64,000 nucleotides of DNA, taken from Alentia gelatinosa. Its lineage: Eukaryota; Annelida; Polychaeta; Phyllodocida; Polynoidae. Each line of letters starts with the position of its first letter. Within the stretch, counting starts at the first letter, position 1. The DNA is taken from contig OX465582.1 of NCBI GenBank assembly GCA_950022655.1, forward strand, positions 95,990,704 through 96,054,703, read 5' to 3'. Below the pieces are notes generated by a model. The model ran no database searches. It saw only the letters and a list, made by a program, of their open reading frames with translations, and had not been told where the DNA came from. The translations under genes were made by a program, and so were the position numbers. Positions 16,179 through 27,219 of the stretch are shown one piece after another.

Positions 16179-16420
16179 TTAGCCTGGAATAAACGTCCAC
16201 TGGCTTAACATTAGGAACTCGTACTCAACAGGCTTGCGAGTATGGTAACTCATAATTAATGGGTGATAAGCAGACAACTTTTTCCAGGCTAAGATATATG
16301 TGTTTCGTCTGAGTCCCATTCACCATCGCACTTGGAGCGGATCTAAATATTCACTAGGCTATCGCCTGAGTCATATTACTGCACGCTCCAAACTCGATGG
16401 CGAATGGGGACACAGACCAA
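16179..16420 (+). mobile_element. rep-R (bipartite element)
   Basis: Module 1 (16179-16293) has ends TTAGCCTGGAA / TTCCAGGCTAAG and the core ACTGGCTTAACATTAGGAAC. A foldback hairpin (about 16300-16418) follows, with arms GTCTGAGTCCCATTCACCAT / inverse. Its tip is TTCACTAGGCTATCGCCTGA. Only one copy is in the window. Confidence 0.75.
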
Positions 16421-16439
16421 ACACTCATCAATCTGTATT

Positions 16440-16810
16440 GTTTTTATGCAAAACTATATTTTCCAGGGTTTTCCAGGTTTTTCCAGTCTCTCTGTGAGAA
16501 TTCCAGGCTTTTTCCAGGCTTGAAAGACCCCAAAGCATAATTCCAGGACCCGAGACCCGGGCCAACGGCCCGCTCAGCGGGAGGTGGCATCCAAAAGTCA
16601 AAAGTCGCAAGCGAAAAAATATTATATACGAGAGTCTCAAGGAAAGTCTCAAGGAAAAGTCGGCGACAAACCCCAAATCAGCGGGGGAGAAAGGGGGTGA
16701 AAAGGGGGTGCATAATGGGGTCTGCGATATCGCAAGGAAACCATGGCACACTTAGCGATATTGTACCGTAAAAATGTCTCAAGGGGTGTTTTACGGCGAC
16801 TTTTCCGCTA
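16440..16810. repeat. TTTTCCAGG-rich degenerate repeat
   Basis: Five TTTCCAG/TTCCAGG words lie within 16460-16522. They are followed by GC-richer sequence with AGTCTCAAGGAAAG repeated in tandem (about 16632-16660). Probably a decayed mobile element; no termini defined. Confidence 0.4.
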
Positions 16811-17478
16811 AAACCGGGAAAAGTCACCTAGTGTGCGTTGGTCTTAAGAGTTTAATTATTACCAGTTCAATATGCTTACTGCCGTCACTCGTTCTGTGAA
16901 AGGGGAACGATGAAAATATTTATACAAGGTGCTAATTTCCAGACTAATTCGATTTCAAAGATCGTGTACAGTATATATATATTGTTGTGAAAGATCCCCA
17001 AAACCATGTCAAAGTAGCTGTATGTAAACTCCATGACGATTGCTACTATGGGAATAAGATGAAAGTTCATGTATGTTGTTGTAGTGGGTCACAAAGCCAA
17101 CCGGGTAGGCCAGAGTTATGAAAATCAGCCTACTATAAGGCTGACAATAAAAGCCATTTTGTTTGATGCTAATATGTAACCCAACCCCATGCTCTGTCTG
17201 TATGAACAAAGCATACATATGCATCAATACAAATTTTTTGAGAAAAAAAAACACCCCCAAACCCCAGATAGCTCATAAAGGTGGCAGGTCGCGAACCCTG
17301 CGATATGTATGTGGCGCGTAGTAGGTGCAGGCATTCAGTGTTGGTTTTGATGTTCGGGGACTTAGTATAGACATACAATAGAGAGAATACCTAGGCTAGA
17401 CATTGTATATCAAACAGAGGTTAGTGTATTCAGTTATTAGAATATAGATTGAAAAGCACTGGAAATGGTCCGTGTGTA

Positions 17479-17755
17479 TTATCTCACCACCCATAGACTT
17501 AATATTGGGAACTCATACTCAATACCCATGGATTATTTAGAAGAAATACTCATTGGGGGATTATATCACACATGTTAGGCAATTAGTCAATGTGAGGGGT
17601 GAGATAAATTCAGAAACCTACTAATGTTTACGGTCAGAGCTCGATCTCATATCGTTTAAATTGCTCCCTAATTCATGCGGCTCTGCCTTGTGAAATACTG
17701 CGCTATTCGAACTCGATGGGATACAAACTCTAACTGTAAATACTCACAGGTTTCC
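17479..17755 (+). mobile_element. rep-B copy 1 (bipartite element)
   Basis: Module 1 (17479-17609) has ends TTATCTCACC / GAGGGGTGAGATAAATT and the core ATAGACTTAATATTGGGAAC. The hairpin (17610-17755) follows, with arms GGTCAGAGCTCGATCTCAT / inverse and tip ATTCATGCGGCTCTGCCTTG. Confidence 0.8.
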
Positions 17756-18419
17756 TCTAGAGTATCCGAACCGTATCCGTACTGTCAGTCTCATATACAA
17801 TGTACCGGAGGAGAAAATAATAAAATATCCATACTGGTTGGAAACTATGAGTAGTATATAGAAAGTGGTATTTTACACTGGTACCATATTAACCCACCCG
17901 AGCAGTTTCAATGCAATCAGAGTATGATTTCCATATAGAAGTATAAATAGATAATTAGGGTATTTGGCAGATCACGCGATGAGTCCAATGAGGCATCTAA
18001 AACCACCGAGATAAACCGATCCATGACCGGGTTGTCCAACAATTGTTGCATAACAGTGAGGGCATTATGTCTGGATTGATCACCCCCTCCCCACCTGTAA
18101 CCGTTGCCATCAGGTTTAGGCCAACACTAATGGTAATTAGGTTTCATGGAAATACATAACATCAGCGTCAGATTAATGGAATAAACCTTCAAAAGGTAAT
18201 TCTTGTTTTTAACATCAATAAAGAAAATCGGGAATTATCAGCAACAAGGCATGGGTAACAAGATGTATAATGCCATGCCACAACACTTTAATATCAATAG
18301 CTCCTGTAAAAGTGTGCTGTTGCTTTACTAGGTGAAGTAGGCATAATTTAATTAATATTGAGTGGAAAATATGTTTCATGAAGGCAGTTAACAAGACGCC
18401 GTCCAAACTACTGTTTATT

Positions 18420-18835
18420 TAAGGTGAGAGTCAAACTTTATTGAGCATGGATCACACTCTCATATACTCCGACTAAAGGTTAGAGTGGTGACATAGACTT
18501 TGATCTTGCTGCAAAAAAACTAACCCTTCATCATCTACATGCTAACACTCAGGCATTGAGAAATGAGCAGAGGGCCAGTGCCTCAGCGTCTTAGAGGCAT
18601 GTCCAACTGACAATCACCAATCACTAGAGACCGAAATACCTCATTGAACCACTGGTGCTTGATTTATTTGGATTCTACACAGGCAGTTTCAGAATTGGCA
18701 AGTTGACTAGGTGTAGATGGTTTACAGAAAATAATCCATAGACTGAATATAGCACAAACCTTTTAATTGTTTTTGATTTATAATTCCACGCTCATTCATT
18801 AATGATAAACAGACCATTTATGCTAAGTATATATA
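18420..18835 (+). mobile_element. rep-I copy 1 (dispersed repeat)
   Basis: Shares landmarks CTAAAGGTTAGAGTGG, CCAATCACTAGAGACC, ACTGGTGCTTGAT and ATCCATAGACTGAAT, in order, with 19376-20530 and, inverted, with 32285-32668. No inverted ends seen; class unknown. Confidence 0.65.
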
Positions 18836-19066
18836 TCAATAACTTGGAATTGAGGTCATAGATATATCTTGATAATTATTTACATGTATTTTCTCATTAG
18901 AGAACTGATTGTTAGTGGGTAAGATGGTAGACCGCTGAGAGTTCGCTTGCGAATTGAATCCAAATAAAACTTAGGTAATCAGTGAGAGGTCCTCATACCT
19001 TGCCCTCATTTACTCATCATCAACAGCTTGGAGGTTCAGGATTACCAATGATTACCTTCTCATGAC

Positions 19067-19370
19067 GCTATTTTCCACTGGCCGACTATTCACCATTGAC
19101 CTGCAGTCGGGAACCACTGACGCCAGATCGGTGAATGGAAACGAACATGCAGACAAATGCTCAGCAATTAATTGTGCATAGATTATGCAATAAGGCCATC
19201 ACCGACTGACTTGGTCAACCACCAACAGAATAAAAGGGCATTGATATTGTCATTGATGGTCATTAGGTTTGGAGGACTTTTCCGTCAGCATGGACTTGCC
19301 AAATGCGGCAGAAACAAGGCATACACAGAACCCTCACTGATTTTTATATCCCGACGCCTATATACATTGC
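19067..19370 (+). mobile_element. rep-E relative, decayed copy
   Basis: TTTTCCACTGGCCGACTATT, TGCAGTCGGGAACCAC and AATGGAAAC occur in the order seen at 23558-24030. The termini are diverged from the GGCCCGTTTCCATTGGCC copies. Confidence 0.5.
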
Positions 19371-19586
19371 CCAAATGTTAGAGCGGTCACATATACACTT
19401 CCAGCATGCTGCCAGAAAACTATCCATTCACTATCTGCGCTATTCACTGTGATATTGTGAAGGGCCAGAGGGCCGGTGTCTCAGGGTCTTAAGAGGTGTG
19501 CCCAGCTGACCATGACCAATCACTAGAGACCGAAATACCTCATTGACCCACTGGTGCTTGACATGTTTGGATCCTAGACTCAGGCG

Positions 19587-20306
19587 CAGAGGAGGTGCAC
19601 AGCGCAGCGCCCTCTGTAGTGCTGGGCGATAATAGAGAACCAAAACAACACACGACGCACTGTACAACCTGCTGCCTCTTAACTGACACAGAATAGTTGA
19701 TACAGACATTAACAGCTAAAGTTCTAGATGAGGTTCAACAACCAACATCTCCCTAACACTTTGTTGATTGGACCCATTGCTTACTTTAGGAATGTCATTA
19801 TCTATAAATTATGTAAATCGGTCTGGGTTTCTGTTGACAGTTGAGTCAGATTCCCTCACTGAAACATGACAAATCTGGCTAACTTTGAACAGCTTCTGCA
19901 TCCAAACTAATCAAGTTCTATCAAAGATCTTTTGATCTATTGGTAGATTGATATCTAATGTATTTAAAACCACCAAAGAACTCAATAGCACCTCCGGATA
20001 AATGTGTGTGTTTGTTGCTTTTGAATACAATATCTTTAAAATATAATACCTAATTATTAGGATTATATTTCTTACCCCCCTAAAAAATACCCATATGCGG
20101 GGGCTCAAAACCTCTCTAATGGTTTTTATTTTATGTTCTTACAATCATTATTAACGTAATTATCACCTGAAATGTGTTTGGTGAGGGTCAGACTAGGGAG
20201 CTCCTTTCTCCTTGCTGTCATGTTTGAAAGTGGCGCCGTGAGGCAGCCGCGATCGTATATATGAACCAAGTCGGTATAGGGGGCGCTGCGCTGTGCACCT
20301 CCTCTG
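19587..20306. mobile_element. rep-H copy 1: Mutator-like non-autonomous element
   Basis: Inverted ends CAGAGGAGGTGCACAGCGCA (both ends, about 30 bp paired) are flanked by an exact 9-bp duplication, ACTCAGGCG (19578-19586 and 20307-20315). Nine-base duplications are typical of the Mutator/MULE superfamily. The 720-bp interior has no transposase. The second copy, 60513-61091, also has a 9-bp duplication. Confidence 0.88.
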
Positions 20307-20366
20307 ACTCAGGCGGTTACAGAAATGGCAGGTGACTGGATACAAATAGGTTACAGAAAACTATCC

Positions 20367-20441
20367 ATAGACTGAATGTAAAAACAAAAAATTCCCCGAA
20401 AAGGAAAAATAATTTTTTCAAGAAAATATAGACTGAATGTA
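20367..20441. repeat. 47-bp insertion flanked by 14-bp direct repeats
   Basis: ATAGACTGAATGTA occurs at 20367-20380 and 20428-20441. It flanks an A-rich 47-bp insert inside rep-I copy 2 and occurs once in the other copies, so this looks like a target-site duplication. Confidence 0.7.
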
Positions 20442-20897
20442 GTTATCCCAAACCTAATTCTCATTCATTTATACTTGCACGCTTATTCATCAATAATGAA
20501 CATACCATTTGCGCCTAGTTCTTCATAATAACAGCCAACCTACAACCTATTCAGTCATGGCCACCTGTACGCCTCATTTACTGCGACTCCGCTTCCACCA
20601 TCCTCTCACCTTGCTCCCCCGCAAACCTCCTTTCCAACACGTACCCCCATTTCCTCCATGTCTCCCTCCCCAGTACAAAGTTTCTTCATCAATCCTCCAC
20701 CAAGCCTGATGAATAGCAGCTCGGCCGTTATAGTACGCCAAAGTAAACGGGTTCGCTCATGTTTTATCTACCCTCTAAAAAAGGATAGCTTCTGAAAAAC
20801 ATTCCCCTTACCTCGGCCTCTCTCCCAGATCACTGAGCTAAGTTACGGTTTTTCTCCTCCACTGCTTAGATGTTCCACGCCAATCAGGTACTTTAGA

Positions 20898-21189
20898 GAA
20901 AACCTATGAGAGTTTAAGGTCAGAGCCAATATCCCATCGAGTTTGAATTACATAGTAATTCACAAGGTAAAGCCGCGTGAATTACATAGCGATTCAAACA
21001 AGATAAGATCGAGCTCTAACCCTAAACTTGAATAGGTTCCTAAATTTATCTCACCCTTCACATTGACTAATGGGTTGACCTCTGTAACAGAGTCTCCCAT
21101 TGAGTATTTTTTCTAAATACTCAATGGGCGTTGGATACAATATCCTAAGGTTAAGAATATAGGGAAAAATACCAGGGTTGAGATAAAAT
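20898..21189 (-). mobile_element. rep-B copy 2 (bipartite element)
   Basis: The hairpin (20898-21035) holds CACAAGGTAAAGCCGCGTGA at its tip. Module 1 (21045-21189) holds an internal CCCATTGAGTATTT / AAATACTCAATGGG stem. The polarity is minus: module 1, then hairpin. Confidence 0.8.
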
Positions 21190-21934
21190 GTTAGAAACTA
21201 TGTACACTCTCTGGCGTAGCAAAAGAAAGAATAAATCACAGTTGTGGACTTTGGCCGTTATAACACATGAACTAATTATACATGATTTGGTTTAATGTGA
21301 CATAAAAGTAAAAGTCCAAAACATGATTATATATCTGATACTGGAAACATAGCTGCTAGGGTATATTGATGAGCGTATATTTTATGTTACACAAGTAAGG
21401 CATAGAATACAACTGATAGTGGCCAAGAAGAAGTTGGATTTTTCCTACCAGGCAGGAAATTGAATATGATTGGAACTAATTCTATTGTCGTCCTTCTTGT
21501 GTAATTCGATTTTAGTTCTGTGAGGCAAGAACGGGTATGTGTATGCGAGGCAACGTGCTATAAAAGCCCGTTCACGGCTTATTTCCCGCCAATTACACAC
21601 TGCATACACACGAGTCAACACGTACATGATTTCCATAAAAAACCTTTAATGTTCTATTTTAATGTCAAATATATTAAAATACTGAATGCGGAGTATGTTT
21701 AATGACTATTAAAATAATCTTATTTTATTCTGCAAACTACCGACTTGTCTTACAGAATTCCAGTAATGTAGCTTGCACACCTCACAAACTACCACTCACC
21801 TCCAGTGAGAGCCTCCAGTGAGAGCCTCACCGTCTCCTCACCACTAGACGGCGACGGGGGCACCCTGATTCCTAATCAGTGCTCACCAGGTGGTGTTGCC
21901 GGTACTGAATACAATGAGGACGGTCTTGTCGCCG

Positions 21935-22385
21935 GGCGGGTGGTGGGTCGGCGGGCAGTGGGTCGGGGGGCGGGCGGGGGCGGGGGACTGGCGGGGGTCT
22001 AGAGGGAGGTGGGAATCGAAGGGCGGGCGGGGGCGGGGGCGGGGGACTGGTGGGGGGGGGGGGGGAGGAAGGCGGGGGTCTGTCGGGGTTGGGGCAGCGG
22101 CGGGGGAGGGGAGGGCAGAGGGCGGGGGGCGGGCGGGTGGGCGGGCGGGCGGAGGGAGGTCTGGCGGAGGGCGGTGGAAGGGCGGGGCGGGGGTCGAAGG
22201 GCGGGCGGGGCGGGGGTCGAAGGGCGGGCGGGGCGGGGGTCAGGTGGGGGAAGGAGGGCAGTGTGGAGGGCAGGCGGAGGGGGTGGGGGGCGGGTCGGGT
22301 GTATAGAGCGGCGGGCAGCGGGCGGGCGGGCGGGTAGGCGGGGGACGGCGGGCTGGCGGCGGGGGGCGGACGGGGCGGGGCAGGC
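21935..22385. repeat. G-rich, C-poor low-complexity tract
   Basis: About 450 bp made of GGCGGG/GGGGGC words with almost no C-runs on this strand, giving strong strand asymmetry and many possible G-quadruplex sets. Overlapping long frames on both strands (Gly/Arg-rich, Pro/Ala-rich) are composition artefacts. Confidence 0.85.
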
Positions 22386-22399
22386 CTTGTGCGGGAAAC

Positions 22400-22640
22400 G
22401 ACTTCCTCTGCCTCGACCCGTGACACTCAATACCCGATCACCCACTTCCGGTCAGCGCCACTCCCCCTGGCGGAGTTCTACTGAGGCGTGTTTCCGGTTC
22501 CGGTGGGAGATGGGAGGGCACGATGCACCGCAACCCTGGGGCCAATTCACGGTTGTCATGGCGACGAGAGGATGAATGTGCACGCCGGTTCAGCGAGCTC
22601 GAGGCGAGTGACACGTGCGGCAAGAAGCGTTACTCTCAGA
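22400..22640 (+). promoter_or_regulatory. CpG-rich promoter candidate
   Basis: CpG-dense sequence next to the G-rich tract, with ETS-type CGTGTTTCCGGTTCCGGTG (about 22485-22505) and an X-box-like GTTGTCATGGCGACG (about 22552-22566). No downstream coding exon could be tied to it, so direction and target are inference. Confidence 0.35.
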
Positions 22641-23009
22641 GGATCCGTGATGGGAAATTCTAGGAACATTTCTCTCCGGTTTCAATGCAGTTCTCTGAAT
22701 ATCAAACAGGAATAGTAGGAAACTGATTGTGGAGCTGCTCACCATAATTAATAGGGGACTCCTGTAGGGTTGCTACTCTCCTGGAGTCTCCATGTAAGGG
22801 CCCTTCTGGTCCCAAGTACCTTGACATTCAGGAACCCCTAAATTAGAGAGCCCGCTGGCAGGTATTCATAGATCCAAGATACCCAAAGTACCATAAATAG
22901 GTATGCGTAGGGCTGACTATGCCTCTTGAGCAGCCGTATGTTCCTCACCTCGGCAGTTTGTGCTCTTACCTCGTAAAGTTGATTATTTTTAGAGCGTGCT
23001 CACACGCCC

Positions 23010-23363
23010 TTTATCCTACCCCTAATAAAAAAAACTCCATAGGCTTAAGATTAGCGGACTGTATTTGGTCTACAGTGCAGGAAAATGAAATTTATCGCTC
23101 AAGTGGGATACAGATGCCAAATGACATCATTTGAAAAGCGACCACTGATTATCACTGATTATTGGTGAGTTATATGTTATTTCTTAATTTGCTGAATTAA
23201 TTTAGGTAGGATAAATTCTAAACCAAACTCGAGTTAGTCAAGTTGTTTATCGCACGACGGTAATGTCGTGTATTACTGCGCGAGGCGAAGCCGAGTGCAG
23301 TGATACACGACATTGTCGGAATGCAATAAACAACATGTCTAATATAACTCGAGTTTTGGTTTC
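23010..23363 (+). mobile_element. rep-C copy 2 (bipartite element)
   Basis: Module 1 (23010-23217) has ends TTTATCCTACCCC / TAGGTAGGATAAATT and the core CCATAGGCTTAAGATTAG. The hairpin (23218-23363) has arms CTAAACCAAACTCGAG / CTCGAGTTTTGGTTT and tip GAGGCGAAGCCGAGTG (23282-23297). Confidence 0.85.
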
Positions 23364-23557
23364 TCCTAATTATCCATTGCCTAAAGGTTAGAGTGGTCTG
23401 AGTAATTAGAATATAATTGTGTATGTATATCATACATGAATCATTGTAAGTAATTTATTAGGCAATAAATGCTTTACACGAAGTCTATTGTTGGCTGAAA
23501 GATAGGTATACTGTAAAAAGAAGTTTCAGTTCTGAGGACGGAAGTGACTGGCATCCA

Positions 23558-24030
23558 GGCTTTTTCCACTGGCCGACTATTAGCCACAGACGTGCAGTCG
23601 GGAACCACAAATTGATTTTGTATATGATAACGCTGGATCGTTGAATGGAAACAGGCATGCAGAGAAGTGTTCACCATTTAATTGTACGTAGATGTTACGA
23701 CGAGGCCACCATATGGACCAGTTGGAATTACACATCACTATGTAGTCGACGAATGAAATGTCACCTCTCGAATGAACCAATAAAGAATCTATGACAAAAA
23801 AAAATTGGCTTACTTCTTCACTATACAGGATTTGAAATTGTCGGTGATTGTCATTGGGGTTGGAGGACAATTCAGTCAGTATGGACCTTCAAATATGGCA
23901 GAGACAAGGCATACAGGCACCCTCACCAACTTATGGACACCGACGTGCAGTCGTTGGAGATAACCGACCGATAATCGGTGCGGTTTTCATCGGTCAGGGG
24001 AAAATGGTTCATAGTCGTGCATATTGCCAT
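23558..24030 (+). mobile_element. rep-E relative, longer decayed copy
   Basis: TTTTTCCACTGGCCGACTAT at the left end and repeated CCGAC/GTCGG words; shares TGCAGTCGGGAACCAC and GGCAGAGACAAGGCATAC-like words with 19067-19370. Confidence 0.5.
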
Positions 24031-24221
24031 TGACAACCGACTGTTACCGACAGAGAGACAGATCTAGAGAATCTGAGACACAAAAGAAGACATTCACCAC
24101 TTCATCCGGTCATAAAAGTCCTTAGGCCTGGTTTAGACGGCAGAACGGGGAATATGTAATTGCTATACATATATGTGCGTTTATTAATTTTAATGTATAT
24201 TTTACCTCAAGGTAGTTACCT

Positions 24222-24508
24222 AAGGCATGGCGTCCACCTACTCCGATAGAAATTTAGACCTACCGATATGGCACCCATACAAAAAGCAAATATCGGAGAC
24301 ATATCGTGACGGTGCAAAATCGTAGACATATATCTAGACATGCCATTCCACCACGCATCGTATGGGGTTTTTATCGGTGTCTAATCGCAGAAACGTGGTT
24401 AACTGCCCCGATATTAGGTGACCTTCCGACGCGATTTTGATTTTTTATCGGGAGGTGCACCGTAGTCCATATCGGAGCCATATCGTAGTAGGTGGACGCT
24501 GGGCCTTA
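24222..24508. mobile_element. rep-K (MITE)
   Basis: Inverted ends TAAGGCATGGCGTCCACCTA and the inverse TAGGTGGACGCTGGGCCTTA, with an interior rich in ATATCGG/CGATA words. A weaker relative may lie at 27013-27219 (TAAGGCCCGACGTCCACC start). Confidence 0.75.
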
Positions 24509-24900
24509 CCTTGAAGAATTGCCATTAGACATGCTTAACATATTGCGAGTCATGGGAAATAGGAGGGCTAAGTAAAATAGGGACCAATTGTATTTATTTG
24601 CCAGTGTAGACCATACTATCCTTTATGAGTTACAATGGCCGTATTCTTCTTCCTATATAATTGCTTGTTTTATCAGAGAGTGCTATATTTGCATAGGTAA
24701 CTCAAATAAAAGTGATTGCACTTAATGAATCCTGATGTTTTTCACTTCACTCTCATGTTGAAGCTTTATCATCTCATATGAGGCCTAGAAAGAAAACGGT
24801 GTGTTTCTGGTTACCTTCGGGCCTAGACTGGCCCCAGTCCCTGTATCCTCCCTCTCCCCGACTACCGCCACCGCCAGCGCGCCGTCCCACCGCCTGCCTT

Positions 24901-25264
24901 ACCCGGCGTTTCCAATAGATGATTCTGCCAGGAGATTCTGGCATTTTGCAGCTCCTGACGATTTTCAGCAGTAAAATGATAGAAATCGTCTAATGTAAAC
25001 GCCAAGCGTATGGCGACTACAGATCGTCTGATTATGCAAATTGGCACCACCTGACGACTATTGAACACGCTCTGACGCCGGCGATTATTTCAAGCCGCCT
25101 TAAATTAGTCGTGTGGATGGGCGACGACTCTATGTCATCAGTGTAACCGCTCAAGGAAATTCTAAGCTCGGTTACTTTTGCGTAGGACATTGCCACCGCC
25201 TGACGACTATTGGCTGACGATCAACAGTCACCACGTATTTAGTCGTCTAGTGTAAACGCCGGGT
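24901..25264. mobile_element. rep-D copy 3 (composite foldback MITE)
   Basis: Ends ACCCGGCGTTT and the inverse AAACGCCGGGT, with the internal third terminus GTCTAATGTAAACGCCAAG near 24988-25006, as in rep-D copy 2. Confidence 0.82.
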
Positions 25265-25344
25265 GAACCCTCCCCCTACACCACACTTCTGTGTGATAGA
25301 TGGGCCAGTCAGAGAAGGACACATACTATAATGAACTTTATTAT

Positions 25345-25405
25345 AATATTCTTTTAATCATTTAATAGATATTCATAATCAAAGACTTGAGCAAGTCTGC
25401 TTAGG
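25345..25405. repeat. rep-Q short dispersed repeat
   Basis: ATTCATAATCAAAGACTTGA with flanking T/A-rich sequence also occurs at 26520-26573 and, inverted, at about 54056-54100. Class unknown. Confidence 0.5.
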
Positions 25406-26170
25406 GTCCAAAGCCGAGATAGGGAGCGGGGGATTTATTTTTCATAATCCATGAACTTGATATTCATTCCATTATATTGTTTTCATCACCATAAATTTAC
25501 TACAACAGGTTACAGTTAGTTCTTTTCTATTTCCTGCTGAGATATTGTTAGTGTAAAATATCACATTAATTTCAAAATAATTTTCATAGGTCATCCAGAA
25601 AACATCAATAGAGCTCAGAGGCTTGTCGAGTTGCCTATAGTCTTATTCTGATCCTTTCTTCTGTATTTCTTGTATTCACTGTAGCCACTATCCCCCAAGA
25701 ATAACCAAGTTATATCTGTAGGGGAGGATACCAGACAGTAGCAACTTGTTGGAAGTCTCCTAAAATCTACCTTCTTCTGTAACATACTGGCTGGGAGCAG
25801 AGTGCTATTATGTCTCGGTGTGTGTGGTTTAATTGCCTGATGGGCTGAAGGCTTTTCACTGTATTTTCTCCTTGTGTTTCCGCTGTGGTGGTGTGGGCTT
25901 TCACATGAACATATCCCTACAGCGTATCGTTTTTCCCGTTTGAAGTAATTCCCAATGGGGCTAATCGCGTGGACACAGCTGGTCTTCTCACAGAGGCGCC
26001 ACTGGTGCCTTACCAGTTAGTGAGTGTGTGGGTTCGGGGTGTGGGGGGCACTAATTAATCTCCATAATCCCCCATCCCCCCGCCCCTCGGGGGAGTGGGG
26101 CTATTGACACTACCCTGAGTAGATACTACCTCACGTGACTACAGTCTCGTGTGGACGAGATGTCGGTGTA
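25406..26170. other. no gene seen
   Basis: Unique sequence with no recognisable gene or dispersed repeat. Confidence 0.4.
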
Positions 26171-26688
26171 GGCCCGTTTCCATTGGCCGATTTCCCGTCA
26201 CCGATCTAGAGTCAGAAACCACCGACAGACTTTTGGCACTGCTGACCCAAAAGCAGTCAATGGAAACAACCCAGCTCGTGAAATGACCCACGACTTTTTC
26301 TGCTTAGATTATGCAATGTGGCACCACCGACCACTGAGTGAAAGCTCGGTCACTATGTGAAATCTACTACCCTCACCGATTTCTCGATAGTGACGCACAG
26401 TCGGTGGCACCACTGACAGACTTTCTGGGTAAAGGGGGTGCTCCATCAGGCCGAATTCTCACCCGATCGATTGTTCCTGGGCCCTTAAAAGGAAGGTCAC
26501 ATTCTGTAATGTTTTCAATTCTGATAATAGTTTAATAAATGTCCATTATCAAAGACTTGAGAAACTCTAGGGCAGCCGATAAGAATCGGCGAGTGTCTGG
26601 CTACCAAATCGGCGACAGTCGGTCCAGTGGAATACCCCCTTAACTCAAAAAATCTCCGCCGTTTTCGTCGGCCAATGGAAACGGGCCT
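26171..26688. mobile_element. rep-E copy 2, long composite
   Basis: Ends GGCCCGTTTCCATTGGCCGA and the inverse ending GAAACGGGCC. An internal CAATGGAAAC near 26258 repeats the terminus. A rep-Q segment lies inside (26520-26573). Confidence 0.8.
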
Positions 26689-27219
26689 TAGAGGTAACGC
26701 CTACTATGTACGTCCATTACTAGAACGTGCCAGGAACAAGGAAAATCTCAAACATGGTCGATATCAAGGCTGACGCCTTCATCCTATGGGGGTAAAGAGG
26801 AGAAGAAAGACAAAAACAAACAAGAGTCCCCTTTAATAGGTCCACGTCCCCTCCTCAACATGCCTTCAGCAAAGTGGTGGTTTTGTGCTGATAACATAAT
26901 GCAGTGCCTCGGCCTATATTCCTTTGCAGGATCTTCTTTGTGCCTATAGACCAGACCATGTTGTATTTAACATTTTGGTCCGGTTTCCAAAGACAAAAGG
27001 TAGGAAATACAGTAAGGCCCGACGTCCACCTATAACACTAGATAGCAATTAAGACTACCTGATGTACAATGTACAGTGTTAAAAATGATGGACAATCGGG
27101 AACATCTTTATCTTACAGAAACGTCTAGACTAAGAACATCAGCATCCATCATAATCCTTTTTTATTGTACTTCGTAAGGCCTATCGTAGATGATTTGGAG
27201 CTCAGTGGACGTTCAGGAC

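Larger units (their letters stand above)
19376..20530 (+). mobile_element. rep-I copy 2, split by a Mutator-like insertion
   Basis: The left part (19376-19586) and right part (20307-20530) together match rep-I copies 1 and 3. The interruption is the element 19587-20306. A further 47-bp insertion lies at 20381-20427. Confidence 0.75.

Noticed and set aside
21872..22575. Several overlapping frames of 95-188 codons, Gly/Arg- or Pro/Ala-rich
   Set aside because: All follow the G-rich low-complexity tract on both strands; no domain or splice context.
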